Assembly: GCA_030613835.1 (NCBI GenBank)
Contig: JAUWLH010000112.1
Location: 1 to 5,551 of the forward strand
Reading direction: 5' to 3'
DNA length: 5,551 nucleotides
Source: Candidatus Bathyarchaeota archaeon
GTDB lineage: Archaea; Thermoproteota; Bathyarchaeia; TCS64
In this document: positions 1 to 5,085 of the stretch, piece by piece
Position numbering within the stretch: the stretch's first letter is position 1
How the letters are laid out: each line of letters opens with the position of its first letter
Notes under the pieces: model-generated
Database searches by the model: none
What the model saw: the letters and a program-made list of their open reading frames with translations, nothing else
Told to the model about the DNA's origin: nothing
Made by a program: the position numbers and the translations under genes

Positions 1-471
1 GTCGTGGTCAAGCACCTCCTGAAGAATCTCCATGACCGTGTAGAGCTCGCCGCGGACATTGGCCTCAGGCTGGTTCTTGATCCTGAAGTAGATGAGGACA
101 GTTATTAGGAAAAAAGCATAGACGATGGGAGCAGCCACGGGGAAGAAGTAGTCGTTGCTCTGTGTGATGAACTTTCCCACCTCGTCGATGAATAGGCCCA
201 CGCCCACTCCTGAGAGAATGGCACCCCAGGTGTATGCCCACCTGTTTGCGTATAGGAGTGGAATGAGACTGGCGGCGTACAGGATGACCCCGCCGTAGAG
301 AACGTGGGCGATGTGAAGTGTGGAGTTGCCCAGTTGAGGGTAATCTGTGAGCTCTAGAATAAGTCTGGTCATGCTCACTGACGCTGCGAAGCTGAGGATC
401 GTCAGCTGGAGGTATCGCTCGGCTCCCCTTCGCCTCACTGGTTTCCAGATTCGACTCACTATCTGGCTCAT
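1..471 (-). CDS. Conserved multi-pass membrane protein of unknown function, C-terminus cut by the window edge
   Basis: The reading frame is open for 157 codons from an ATG at 471-469 to the left edge, so the C-terminus is missing. An in-frame TAG lies three codons upstream of the ATG, which fixes the start. A basic N-terminus (residues 7-19, with KPVRRR) leads into four hydrophobic stretches at about 22-39, 54-74, 80-97 and 112-129. After these comes a soluble, charged segment (about 130 onward) with the look of the start of a cytoplasmic helix. Distinctive polar motifs lie in or next to the membrane segments: HIAHVLYGG (53-61), GLFIDEVGKFIT (92-103) and NDYFF (106-110). From memory these resemble an uncharacterised integral membrane family found in actinobacteria and some archaea, but I cannot name a function. 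The conserved His, Asp, Glu and Lys inside membrane segments suggest transport or catalysis rather than a plain anchor; that is inference. The gene has its own promoter and lies 51 bases after the Lin0512-family gene on the same strand. Confidence 0.8.
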   Translation of the reverse strand, partial: MSQIVSRIWKPVRRRGAERYLQLTILSFAASVSMTRLILELTDYPQLGNSTLHIAHVLYGGVILYAASLIPLLYANRWAYTWGAILSGVGVGLFIDEVGKFITQSNDYFFPVAAPIVYAFFLITVLIYFRIKNQPEANVRGELYTVMEILQEVLDHD

Positions 472-493
472 GGAACACTATTACGCTAGAGAT

Positions 494-501
494 ATGATAA
501 A
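494..501 (-). promoter_or_regulatory. TATA-like box of the membrane protein gene
   Basis: On the minus strand this reads TTTATCAT. Its centre is about 26 bases before the ATG at 471, the spacing expected between an archaeal TATA box and its transcription start. This predicts a leaderless mRNA starting at or next to the ATG, and implies that the gene need not depend on read-through from the gene upstream. Confidence 0.5.
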
Positions 502-508
502 AGTTGCC

Positions 509-520
509 TAGATGAAAAAG
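509..520 (-). terminator. T-tract behind the Lin0512-family gene
   Basis: On the minus strand, two bases after the TAA, the sequence reads CTTTTTCATCTA with a run of five T. Oligo-T runs on the non-template strand are the usual intrinsic termination signal in archaea, and no hairpin is needed. The identical 12-mer follows nadA at 2847-2858, which supports a shared role. Confidence 0.4.
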
Positions 521-522
521 GA

Positions 523-915
523 TTATTTCCTCTCCAACTTCTCGATATCGATCAGTACGACGATTATCGCGTTGACCATAACGACAGCATGCGATTTTGC
601 GTCCTCCTCGGTGTCCTTGGCGGGCCACATCATCCCACCCTTGATGATGTTGATCCTCCTCTTGCCCTCGGGCAGCACCCCCAGCACCACATTTCCATCA
701 ACAGAGGCTGGGTTCGGGGTCGCAATGGTCACGTCTACCATCAATGCTTCCTCCAGCTCCGCGAAGCTGCCTATCTTGAATAGCGCCCCCAGTCCGATCA
801 TGCTACTATGACTGATGGCATCCTTGACAGCCCGTTGGGCTGCTTTGGTCTCGTCCTTTCCGTGTAAGTCTACGCCTGTACCATTCTCAAGCAGGTATCT
901 CCTGTAATCTGGCAT
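523..915 (-). CDS. Lin0512-family conserved protein of unknown function
   Basis: This is a complete 130-residue protein that I recognise as the Lin0512 family, named after a Listeria protein; its members are short and have no assigned biochemical role. Family signatures visible here are the N-terminal GTGVDLHGKD (residues 12-21) followed by TKAAQRAVKDAIS (23-35), a glycine-rich turn GLGAL (41-45), a beta strand VDVTIATPNP (60-69) after an acidic helix (51-58), and a second strand-turn with KGGM (92-95). The length is normal for the family. The alternation of strand and helix suggests a small soluble alpha/beta domain. There is no signal peptide; the hydrophobic run near the C-terminus (about 110-123) looks like a buried beta strand rather than a membrane segment, because a charged helix closes the protein. 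The gene is transcribed divergently from nadC. Family assignment is confident, function unknown. Confidence 0.88.
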   Translation of the reverse strand: MPDYRRYLLENGTGVDLHGKDETKAAQRAVKDAISHSSMIGLGALFKIGSFAELEEALMVDVTIATPNPASVDGNVVLGVLPEGKRRINIIKGGMMWPAKDTEEDAKSHAVVMVNAIIVVLIDIEKLERK

Positions 916-942
916 ATTGATTCATCTTTTGGTGGGTCTTCG

Positions 943-952
943 ATCTTATAGC
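943..952 (-). promoter_or_regulatory. TATA-like box of the Lin0512-family gene
   Basis: The minus strand reads TATAAG with an A/T-rich flank. The box centre lies about 32 bases before the ATG at 915, so transcription should start some 6 bases ahead of the start codon. It shares the 135-base divergent region (916-1050) with the nadC promoter, so the two genes could share control. Confidence 0.45.
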
Positions 953-1005
953 ATTAACCAAGAAAAATCGACAATCGTAAAAAGGATGATTCGTTACTCA
1001 AGATA

Positions 1006-1016
1006 CAGTTAAAAGA
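1006..1016 (+). promoter_or_regulatory. Probable TATA box of the nadC-nadA transcript
   Basis: The sequence AGTTAAAAGA lies about 40 bases before the nadC ATG, predicting a leader of roughly 14 bases. A weaker A/T-rich element at 1022-1030 (AAGAATAAT) would instead give a leaderless message. I cannot choose firmly between them. No strong Shine-Dalgarno motif precedes the ATG. Confidence 0.4.
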
Positions 1017-1050
1017 CAGTGAAGAATAATCCAGTGAAACGCGGGACCTG

Positions 1051-1917
1051 ATGAGCATGGATCAAATGGATTATAGGATTAGGGACAGAATCAAGGAGTT
1101 CCTAGACGAGGACATTGGATACGGGGACATTACATCGAGCACTCTGATTCCCGAGGAACAGATGGCGAAGGGAAACCTATACTTCAAGGAGCCTGGGATC
1201 GCCTCGGGGCTTGTCGAGGCAGCCACTGTTTTCGAGATCTTAGGATGCCAGGTTACTGCTCATTCCAAGGATGGAGAGGAGGTCAAGGAGAAACAAGTCC
1301 TGCTCTCGGTCAACGGTCCTGCACGGGCGTTACTCATGGGTGAGCGTCTGGCTCTGAATATTGTGGGGAGAATGGCAGGAATAGCATCCCAAACTAAAAA
1401 GGTCGTCAATTCTGTATATGAAAGGAACAAGAAGACGCGGGTGGCGGCAACGAGGAAAACCCTGCCCGGTCTGAGGGAATTTGACAAACGTGCCGTGGAG
1501 CACGGCGGTGGGGACCCTCACAGGTTCAGGCTTGATGACTGTGTACTCATCAAGGATAACCACTTGGAGCTGGTGCCGAGCATCACAGAAGCGGTCAAAC
1601 GAGCCAGGGTTGGTATCAGCTTCACAAAGATGGTGGAGATTGAGGTTAGGAGCCTTCAGGACGCAGAGGAGGCCGCGAGGGCAGGCGCCGATATCATCAT
1701 GCTTGACAACATCGCCCCGCCAATGATCGAGGAGTGGCTCACGGAGCTGGACAAGAAGGGTCTCCGTGAGGGCTTCATTTACGAGGCATCGGGAGGTATT
1801 ACAATCAAGAACGCGGCTGACTACGCGGCCGCTGGCGTTGATATCATCAGTCTGGGAGCTTTAACCCACAGCGTCAGGAGTCTGGACGTTAAATTCGAGA
1901 TAGAGATGGTCAAATGA
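1051..1917 (+). CDS. nadC: Nicotinate-nucleotide pyrophosphorylase, carboxylating (quinolinate phosphoribosyltransferase)
   Basis: NadC joins quinolinate to PRPP and decarboxylates the product, giving nicotinate mononucleotide, the first pyridine nucleotide of de novo NAD synthesis; it is cytosolic and normally a dimer or hexamer. The 288-residue length is typical. The N-terminal domain opens with DEDIGYGDITSSTLIP (19-34). The alpha/beta barrel follows, with GERLALNIVGRMAGIAS (97-113), the quinolinate-binding block TRKTLPGLREFDKRAV (134-149), GGGDPHRFRLDD (152-163) and LIKDNH (166-171), then the acidic strand ends VEIEV (195-199) and MLDN (217-220), and the phosphate-binding EASGGI (245-250) and SLGALTHS (267-274). 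All the expected Arg, Lys, His, Glu and Asp residues appear intact. The ATG at 1051 is the first in frame; ATGs at codons 3 and 6 are alternative starts. The stop overlaps the nadA start, so translation is probably coupled. Confidence 0.97.
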   Translation: MSMDQMDYRIRDRIKEFLDEDIGYGDITSSTLIPEEQMAKGNLYFKEPGIASGLVEAATVFEILGCQVTAHSKDGEEVKEKQVLLSVNGPARALLMGERLALNIVGRMAGIASQTKKVVNSVYERNKKTRVAATRKTLPGLREFDKRAVEHGGGDPHRFRLDDCVLIKDNHLELVPSITEAVKRARVGISFTKMVEIEVRSLQDAEEAARAGADIIMLDNIAPPMIEEWLTELDKKGLREGFIYEASGGITIKNAADYAAAGVDIISLGALTHSVRSLDVKFEIEMVK

Positions 1918-2837
1918 GTCTGAACAATTTACAGCAGAGGATACTCGAAGTCAAGAAACAGAAGAACGCGCTACTACTGGTGCATAACTACCAGGTATCC
2001 GAGATTCAGGAGATAGCCGACGTCCTGGGGGACAGCCTTGAGCTTTGCAGGAAGGCACAGGAGGCTGAGGACGCTGACATGATCGTTTTCTGCGGCGTGG
2101 ATTTCATGGCCGAGACGGCTAAGGTGTTGAACCCTGACAAGAAGGTGGTTATACCCAGCCGGAAGGCAGTATGCCCCATGGCGGGATTGCTCAGCATGGA
2201 CATGCTCAGGGAGGCGAAGGCAAAGTACCCAGATGCACCGGTGGTTCTCTACGTAAACACCCTCGCCCAGGCAAAGGCAGAGGCAACGGTTACCTGTACA
2301 TCGGCGAACGCCGACAAGATCGTGAGACAGCTGGGCGCCAAGCAAGTGATCTTCGGCCCTGACAAGAACCTGGGCTACTTCGTCCAAAAGAGGCTTCCAG
2401 ACGTCGAGCTAACCTACGTGCCAGAGGACGGTCACTGTAGGGTCCACAGGTTCATAGGTAAGGGAGAGGAGGCAATGGAGCTTAAGAAGCGGCACCCTGG
2501 CTCGGAGGTCTGGGCACACCCAGAGTGTGAGCCCGAGTTCCAGGATAAGGCCGATTATGTCCTCTCAACAGGAGGCATGGTTCGGAGGGCAAACGAGACC
2601 GACACCAAGGTCATCATCGTGGGGACCGAGGAGGGGTTGATCGACAGGCTCCAGAGGGAGCACCCCGAGAAAAAGTTCCTGCCAGCAAAGAAGCACTCGG
2701 TGTGCGGGGCCATGAAGAGGATCACACTGGATAACCTGTATGTTGCCATGGTTGACGAGGAGGTCGAGGTACACGTACCCGATGAGATCGCCAAGAAGGC
2801 AACCGTAGCCATTGAGCGCATGCTGAAAATGATCTAG
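1914..2837 (+). CDS. nadA: Quinolinate synthase, [4Fe-4S] enzyme
   Basis: NadA condenses iminoaspartate with dihydroxyacetone phosphate to make quinolinate, the substrate of the NadC encoded just upstream. The 307 residues match the compact archaeal/Thermotoga type built of three similar domains around one cluster. The three expected cluster ligands are visible: C87 in VCPMA (first domain), C205 in HPEC, and C264 in SVCGAMK. Active-site residues known from structures of the family are also present: H24 and Y26 in VHNYQ, S41 in GDSLEL, Y113 and N115 in YVNT, S130 in CTSAN, H202 and E204 in AHPEC, and S218-T219 in LSTGG. Other cysteines (C45, C60, C128, C175) are not expected to be ligands. The ATG lies inside the nadC stop (ATGA), a usual coupling arrangement. 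As the cluster is oxygen-sensitive, the enzyme works best under low oxygen. Neither aspartate oxidase nor aspartate dehydrogenase is present nearby. Confidence 0.97.
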   Translation: MSLNNLQQRILEVKKQKNALLLVHNYQVSEIQEIADVLGDSLELCRKAQEAEDADMIVFCGVDFMAETAKVLNPDKKVVIPSRKAVCPMAGLLSMDMLREAKAKYPDAPVVLYVNTLAQAKAEATVTCTSANADKIVRQLGAKQVIFGPDKNLGYFVQKRLPDVELTYVPEDGHCRVHRFIGKGEEAMELKKRHPGSEVWAHPECEPEFQDKADYVLSTGGMVRRANETDTKVIIVGTEEGLIDRLQREHPEKKFLPAKKHSVCGAMKRITLDNLYVAMVDEEVEVHVPDEIAKKATVAIERMLKMI

Positions 2838-2846
2838 ACGAGATAT

Positions 2847-2858
2847 CTTTTTCATCTA
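2847..2858 (+). terminator. T-tract after nadA, possible terminator
   Basis: Ten bases after the nadA stop the sequence reads CTTTTTCATCTA, preceded by the short palindrome AGATATCT (2841-2848). The five-T run resembles an archaeal termination signal and repeats exactly the element behind the Lin0512-family gene. It lies ahead of the next gene on the same strand, so it may only attenuate. I see no clear separate TATA box before that gene. Confidence 0.35.
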
Positions 2859-2882
2859 CATTACCCGCTTTCAGGGAGTAAG

Positions 2883-3413
2883 GTGGATATTTTGTCTGTA
2901 ATAGAGTTCAAAGGAAAGAAACCTAAGATTCACTCATCGGTGTTCTTGGCGCCTGGGTCATGGGTCATCGGCGATGTTACCTTGGCGGAGGACGTGAACG
3001 TCTGGACCAACGCGGTCATAAGGGGTGACGACGACTCCGTTATGATCGGCGCGAGGACGACTATCCTTGAGGGATGTCTGGTGGAGGCACCGACGGGCAA
3101 CCCCGTCGAGATAGGCGAGGATGTTATCGTGAGCCACGGAGGAACAGTCCACGGCGCCAAGATCGAGGACGGAGTCATCATAGGGATTGGCGCTATCGTT
3201 CTGGATAGGGCTATAGTCGGCAAAGGGTCAATCATAGGCTCGGGTGCGTTGGTATCACCCAGGGCAAAGATTCCAGCAGGATATTTAGCGCTAGGAACGC
3301 CCGCCAAGCCTGTGCGGGAGTGCAAGGAGAGGGAGATCGAATATATGAAGAAGGAGCACGAGAGAACCCTCAGTAAGGCCAAGGTCTACAAGAAGATCTA
3401 CAACTCAAGCTGA
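2883..3413 (+). CDS. Gamma-carbonic anhydrase family left-handed beta-helix protein with altered metal site
   Basis: This 176-residue protein has the hexapeptide-repeat left-handed beta-helix (about residues 13-143) and C-terminal helix (about 147-173) of the gamma-class carbonic anhydrase/YrdA family, which forms trimers with a metal between subunits. Conserved landmarks are VWTNAVIRGD (40-49, with the Arg and Asp equivalent to R59 and D61 of Methanosarcina Cam), IGARTTI (55-61), IGEDVIVSHGGTVHG (77-91), and the closing YLALGTPAKPVR (134-145). H85 and H90 match the second and third zinc histidines. The first (Cam H81) falls on E68 in CLVEAP, and the usual N-x-Q-D just before it reads T-I-L-E (60-63). 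Carbonic anhydrase activity is therefore doubtful; an altered metal site or another ligand is possible. The start is GTG at 2883, preceded by GGGAG at 2874-2878; a TTG at 2892, preceded by AGGTGGAT, is an alternative. It follows nadA by 45 bases and may be co-transcribed with it, without an obvious pathway link. Confidence 0.9.
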   Translation: MDILSVIEFKGKKPKIHSSVFLAPGSWVIGDVTLAEDVNVWTNAVIRGDDDSVMIGARTTILEGCLVEAPTGNPVEIGEDVIVSHGGTVHGAKIEDGVIIGIGAIVLDRAIVGKGSIIGSGALVSPRAKIPAGYLALGTPAKPVRECKEREIEYMKKEHERTLSKAKVYKKIYNSS

Positions 3414-3459
3414 GATTCTTCACATTATCTCTATTTTGAGCTAGTTAATTATCTCACTG

Positions 3460-3473
3460 ATGATCCTGATCAT
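3460..3473. repeat. Perfect short inverted repeat between convergent genes
   Basis: ATGATC and GATCAT face each other across two bases. The two-base spacer is too tight for a good RNA hairpin, so this may be a chance dyad or a protein site. It lies in the 131-base gap between the ends of the carbonic anhydrase homologue and endonuclease III genes, which otherwise holds only A/T-rich sequence and T-tracts. Confidence 0.25.
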
Positions 3474-3490
3474 GATGTGGATAGTATTCT

Positions 3491-3498
3491 GAAAAAAG
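3491..3498 (-). terminator. T-tract behind the endonuclease III gene
   Basis: About 50 bases beyond the stop codon the minus strand reads CTTTTTTC, a run of six T. This fits an archaeal intrinsic terminator for the endonuclease III transcript. Confidence 0.4.
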
Positions 3499-3544
3499 AA
3501 GCCCAGATAGAAGGTCAAAAGATTGAGCGGGTCGTACCTGACAA

Positions 3545-4201
3545 CTAGTCTCTCTTGTTGTGCTTGAAGGTGAACGCAGAAGGGCACAGATCGGTGAGTA
3601 CACATTCTTCGCAGTTGGGCTTCTTGGCATCACAGACCCTTCTCCCGTGGGTAATCAGCATGTAGTTGACGGCCCACCACTTCTCCTGGGGGAACAGCTC
3701 CATGAGTTCCCGCTCTACCTTGACCGGGTTCTTCTTACTGCTGAGCCTGAGGAGCCTGCTGAGCCTGTGGACATGGGTGTCAACGGCGATGCCCACTATC
3801 TTCCCGAATGAGCCGGCGAGGACTATGTTGGCCGTCTTCCTTCCCACTCCCTTGAGCTTGACCAGTTCCTCCATGGTGTCGGGAACCTGTCCGCCGTGCT
3901 CGTCAACCAGGGTCTTTGAGAACGTTTGGATCGCATCGGCCTTGCGCCTGAAGAACCCGGATGACCTGACGTCCTGCTCCAACTCCTCACGAGGTACGTC
4001 GGCATAGTCCTCTGCTGTCTTGTATTTCTTGAAGAGCTCCTTGGTCACTTTGTTGATCTGTGTGTCTGTGGCTTGAGCGGATAGAACCGTGGCGACCAGC
4101 AACTCCAAGGGGGTGTGGTGTGTTAGCTCAGTCCCCTCGACGCTGGGGTACTGGGCCTCTAGCCTCCTGATTATCTCGTGGGCTCGCTCCCTGTCAGCCA
4201 T
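3545..4201 (-). CDS. nth: Endonuclease III, DNA glycosylase/AP lyase of base excision repair
   Basis: Nth removes oxidised pyrimidines from DNA and nicks the resulting abasic site. The 218-residue length is normal. The helical HhH-GPD fold is clear: LLVATVLSAQATDTQIN (34-50) is the classic N-terminal family block, the helix-hairpin-helix reads LKGVGRKTAN (116-125), and VDTHVHRLSRLL (140-151) follows. The catalytic lysine (E. coli K120) is K122 and the catalytic aspartate (E. coli D138) is D141, so both glycosylase and lyase activity are expected. The C-terminal [4Fe-4S] loop has the canonical spacing C190-x6-C197-x2-C200-x5-C206. The tail after it (SAFTFKHNKRD) is short and basic, which may help DNA contact. 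The ATG at 4201-4199 lies about 27 bases from a TATA box, supporting this start and a leaderless message. The gene is monocistronic, convergent with the upstream run and divergent from the genes to its right. Confidence 0.97.
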   Translation of the reverse strand: MADRERAHEIIRRLEAQYPSVEGTELTHHTPLELLVATVLSAQATDTQINKVTKELFKKYKTAEDYADVPREELEQDVRSSGFFRRKADAIQTFSKTLVDEHGGQVPDTMEELVKLKGVGRKTANIVLAGSFGKIVGIAVDTHVHRLSRLLRLSSKKNPVKVERELMELFPQEKWWAVNYMLITHGRRVCDAKKPNCEECVLTDLCPSAFTFKHNKRD

Positions 4202-4224
4202 GACCTGTGATATGCGTCGCTGGC

Positions 4225-4232
4225 TTATTTAG
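4225..4232 (-). promoter_or_regulatory. TATA box of nth
   Basis: The minus strand reads CTAAATAA, centred about 27 bases before the nth ATG. This is ideal spacing for a transcript that starts at the start codon, so nth is probably leaderless. Confidence 0.5.
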
Positions 4233-4381
4233 AAATCGTTGGGTCAATGATACGAGTAGTCCGGTACCTGTGGGTTGTTACTTTGGGCTTTTTTTATGGG
4301 GTGTTACTCGGTGTGGATGGGTGGCATGTTTTACTCTTTGGGGTTCGATCCCTGTGGGAGTATCGCCGTCTAATGGTTTTT

Positions 4382-4409
4382 CCGGGTGTTTTACCCGCAA
4401 CTCACCCGG
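4382..4409. repeat. Inverted repeat next to a TATA box, possible operator or RNA hairpin
   Basis: CCGGGTG (4382-4388) and CACCCGG (4403-4409) are perfect 7-base complements around a 14-base loop. Inside the loop ACCCG (4393-4397) could pair instead with CGGGT (4383-4387), so two mutually exclusive hairpins are possible if the region is transcribed. As DNA the dyad ends 13 bases before the TATA-like box at 4423-4430, a place where an archaeal activator or repressor could bind. Confidence 0.45.
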
Positions 4410-4422
4410 TGCACGGATTTGG

Positions 4423-4430
4423 TTTAAATA
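4423..4430 (+). promoter_or_regulatory. TATA-like box TTTAAATA
   Basis: This is a strong match to an archaeal TATA box. It predicts transcription from about 4452, which would give the small cysteine-rich gene a leader of some 55 bases. Just inside that leader an ATG at 4458 opens an 11-codon frame ending at 4493; whether it is translated is unknown. A second box closer to the gene is at 4468-4478. Confidence 0.35.
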
Positions 4431-4467
4431 GAACAATAATATCATATTTTAAAACATATGTGCCGCA

Positions 4468-4478
4468 TTTTTTATATT
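4468..4478 (+). promoter_or_regulatory. Proximal TATA box of the small cysteine-rich gene
   Basis: The run TTTTTTATATT is centred about 35 bases before the GTG at 4508, predicting a start near 4500 and a leader of about 8 bases. This short-leader layout matches the other genes in the window and supports the reality of the downstream small gene. Confidence 0.45.
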
Positions 4479-4507
4479 CCACGACCTGAATAGGATGCCG
4501 AACCGCC

Positions 4508-4678
4508 GTGAATCCCTGTAGAGCGTGTATCAAAGTCTATCCAACCAGTCCATGCGCCGACTTGGGGCACTGTGCCTTCGAGGGCACTAACGAGTTAATA
4601 TTGGAGAATGAGGCCACCGGGAACAGGCTTACACATGGGGCAGCCTCACTGTTACAGTCTGTGAAGGGGACGTACTAG
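4508..4678 (+). CDS. Small four-cysteine protein, putative metal-binding
   Basis: This 56-residue frame starts with GTG and ends with TAG at 4676-4678; no ATG lies in frame, and an in-frame TGA at 4487-4489 bounds it upstream. The N-terminal half holds four cysteines, C4-x2-C7-x8-C16-x5-C22, in the context NPCRAC and SPCADLGHC, with H21 and D18 close by. That pattern fits a small zinc ribbon-like knuckle or an iron-sulphur site. The C-terminal half (about 25-56) is hydrophilic with one amphipathic stretch and no cysteine. Arginine codons are AGA and AGG and glutamate is GAG, as in the neighbouring genes, and a TATA box lies at a proper distance. I do not recognise a family. It has no signal peptide or membrane segment and probably acts in the cytoplasm. 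The 87-residue winged-helix gene begins 73 bases downstream with its own box, so the two need not form an operon. Confidence 0.5.
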   Translation: MNPCRACIKVYPTSPCADLGHCAFEGTNELILENEATGNRLTHGAASLLQSVKGTY

Positions 4679-4715
4679 CGCGCGCTGTAAAAAAGGGATT
4701 ACTGCTGGATAATTA

Positions 4716-4724
4716 CCTTATACC
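4716..4724 (+). promoter_or_regulatory. TATA-like box of the winged-helix gene
   Basis: CCTTATACC is centred about 32 bases before the ATG at 4752, predicting a leader of around 6 bases. It lies in the 73-base gap after the cysteine-rich gene; a run of six A at 4689-4694 comes just before it. Confidence 0.4.
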
Positions 4725-4751
4725 ATCCACCGCCGTTCTCATCGAGACGAG

Positions 4752-5015
4752 ATGAAAGGTCGTTCAAGTTGCCGGCAATCCATCAGTGTCCTCAGGGCGA
4801 TAGGCGATGGCTTGACCCCCAGCGAGATAAAGTTAAGGGAGGGCCTCAGCAGATACAGTCACCAGTTCGTCGTTAACAGCCTCATCAATACCGAGCTTGT
4901 CGATTACCAGGGTAACTGCCTAGGTCTGGTAAAGAAGGAACTCAATGTCATGAGCTTTGATGGGGAGAAAGAATGGATAAAGATCGAGAAAGCTGCCCAG
5001 ATCGCGTCCAGGTAG
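4752..5015 (+). CDS. Small probable winged helix-turn-helix protein
   Basis: This is a complete 87-residue protein. The ATG at 4752 is the only reasonable start, since an in-frame TAA at 4710-4712 lies upstream with no other start codon between. Residues 9-50 read as three helices: SISVLRAIGDG (10-20), LTPSEIKLREGL (21-32) and HQFVVNSLINTELVDYQ (37-53). The last is a recognition-helix pattern running into a probable wing of two strands (NCLGLVKKELNVMSF, 55-69). The tail WIKIEKAAQIAS (75-86) is probably a helix. The opening VLRAI and the LV after the third helix recall the winged helix at the front of archaeal RIO2 kinases and of MarR-like proteins, but the match is by eye only. It could bind DNA or serve as a protein-interaction module. 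It is too short to carry a sensor domain. The kinase-like gene follows after 70 bases. Confidence 0.65.
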   Translation: MKGRSSCRQSISVLRAIGDGLTPSEIKLREGLSRYSHQFVVNSLINTELVDYQGNCLGLVKKELNVMSFDGEKEWIKIEKAAQIASR

Positions 5016-5060
5016 TATCATCTTGTGACCTCTTAAGCTGAGTACCAGACTTGAGTCCGC

Positions 5061-5068
5061 TTTAATAA
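5061..5068 (+). promoter_or_regulatory. TATA-like box of the phosphotransferase gene
   Basis: TTTAATAA is centred about 22 bases before the ATG at 5086, slightly closer than usual. Transcription may therefore start at or just inside the first codons, which leaves the in-frame ATG at 5104 as a possible true start. Confidence 0.4.
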
Positions 5069-5085
5069 CCCTCACACATTGGAAC

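Larger units (their letters stand above)
4242..4507. other. Intergenic region, G/T-rich then A/T-rich, no convincing gene
   Basis: This gap lies between the divergent nth gene and the small cysteine-rich gene. From about 4250 to 4390 the plus strand is strikingly rich in G and T, with runs of GGG or GGGG at 4272, 4285, 4298, 4319 and 4340, a seven-T run near 4289-4295, and TTACT repeated at 4278, 4304 and 4331. From 4420 on it is A/T-rich and carries promoter-like boxes. Two overlapping open frames cross it (an 80-codon frame from 4247 and a 74-codon frame from 4207), but they use CGN arginine codons unlike the neighbours and run through the promoters, so I do not call them. A structured non-coding RNA is possible but unproven. 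Confidence 0.5.

Noticed and set aside
65..628. A 187-codon minus-strand frame spanning the membrane gene and the end of the Lin0512-family gene.
   Set aside because: Its translation is rich in Arg, His and Ser without domain character, and it is out of frame with the membrane protein and the Lin0512-family protein, both of which have good family features.
2930..3382. A 150-codon frame antisense to the gamma-carbonic anhydrase homologue.
   Set aside because: It mirrors the beta-helix coding sequence, has no recognisable motif and no promoter; it is a shadow of a well-supported gene.
4250..4345. A G-quadruplex on the plus strand built from the GGG runs.
   Set aside because: The loops between runs are 10 or more bases, too long for a convincing stable quadruplex.
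4331..4365. A tRNA T-arm-like GGTTCGATCC suggesting a tRNA gene.
   Set aside because: The flanking bases give only three stem pairs, no matching acceptor strand for GGGAGTA exists upstream, and there is no D-arm consensus on either strand.
4247..4489. An 80-codon plus-strand frame with hydrophobic N-terminal segments, which could pass for a small membrane protein.
   Set aside because: Its arginines are mostly CGN, unlike the AGG/AGA of the neighbours; hydrophobicity follows from the T-rich composition; and it runs through the inverted repeat and two TATA-like boxes. An overlapping frame from 4207 is equally open.
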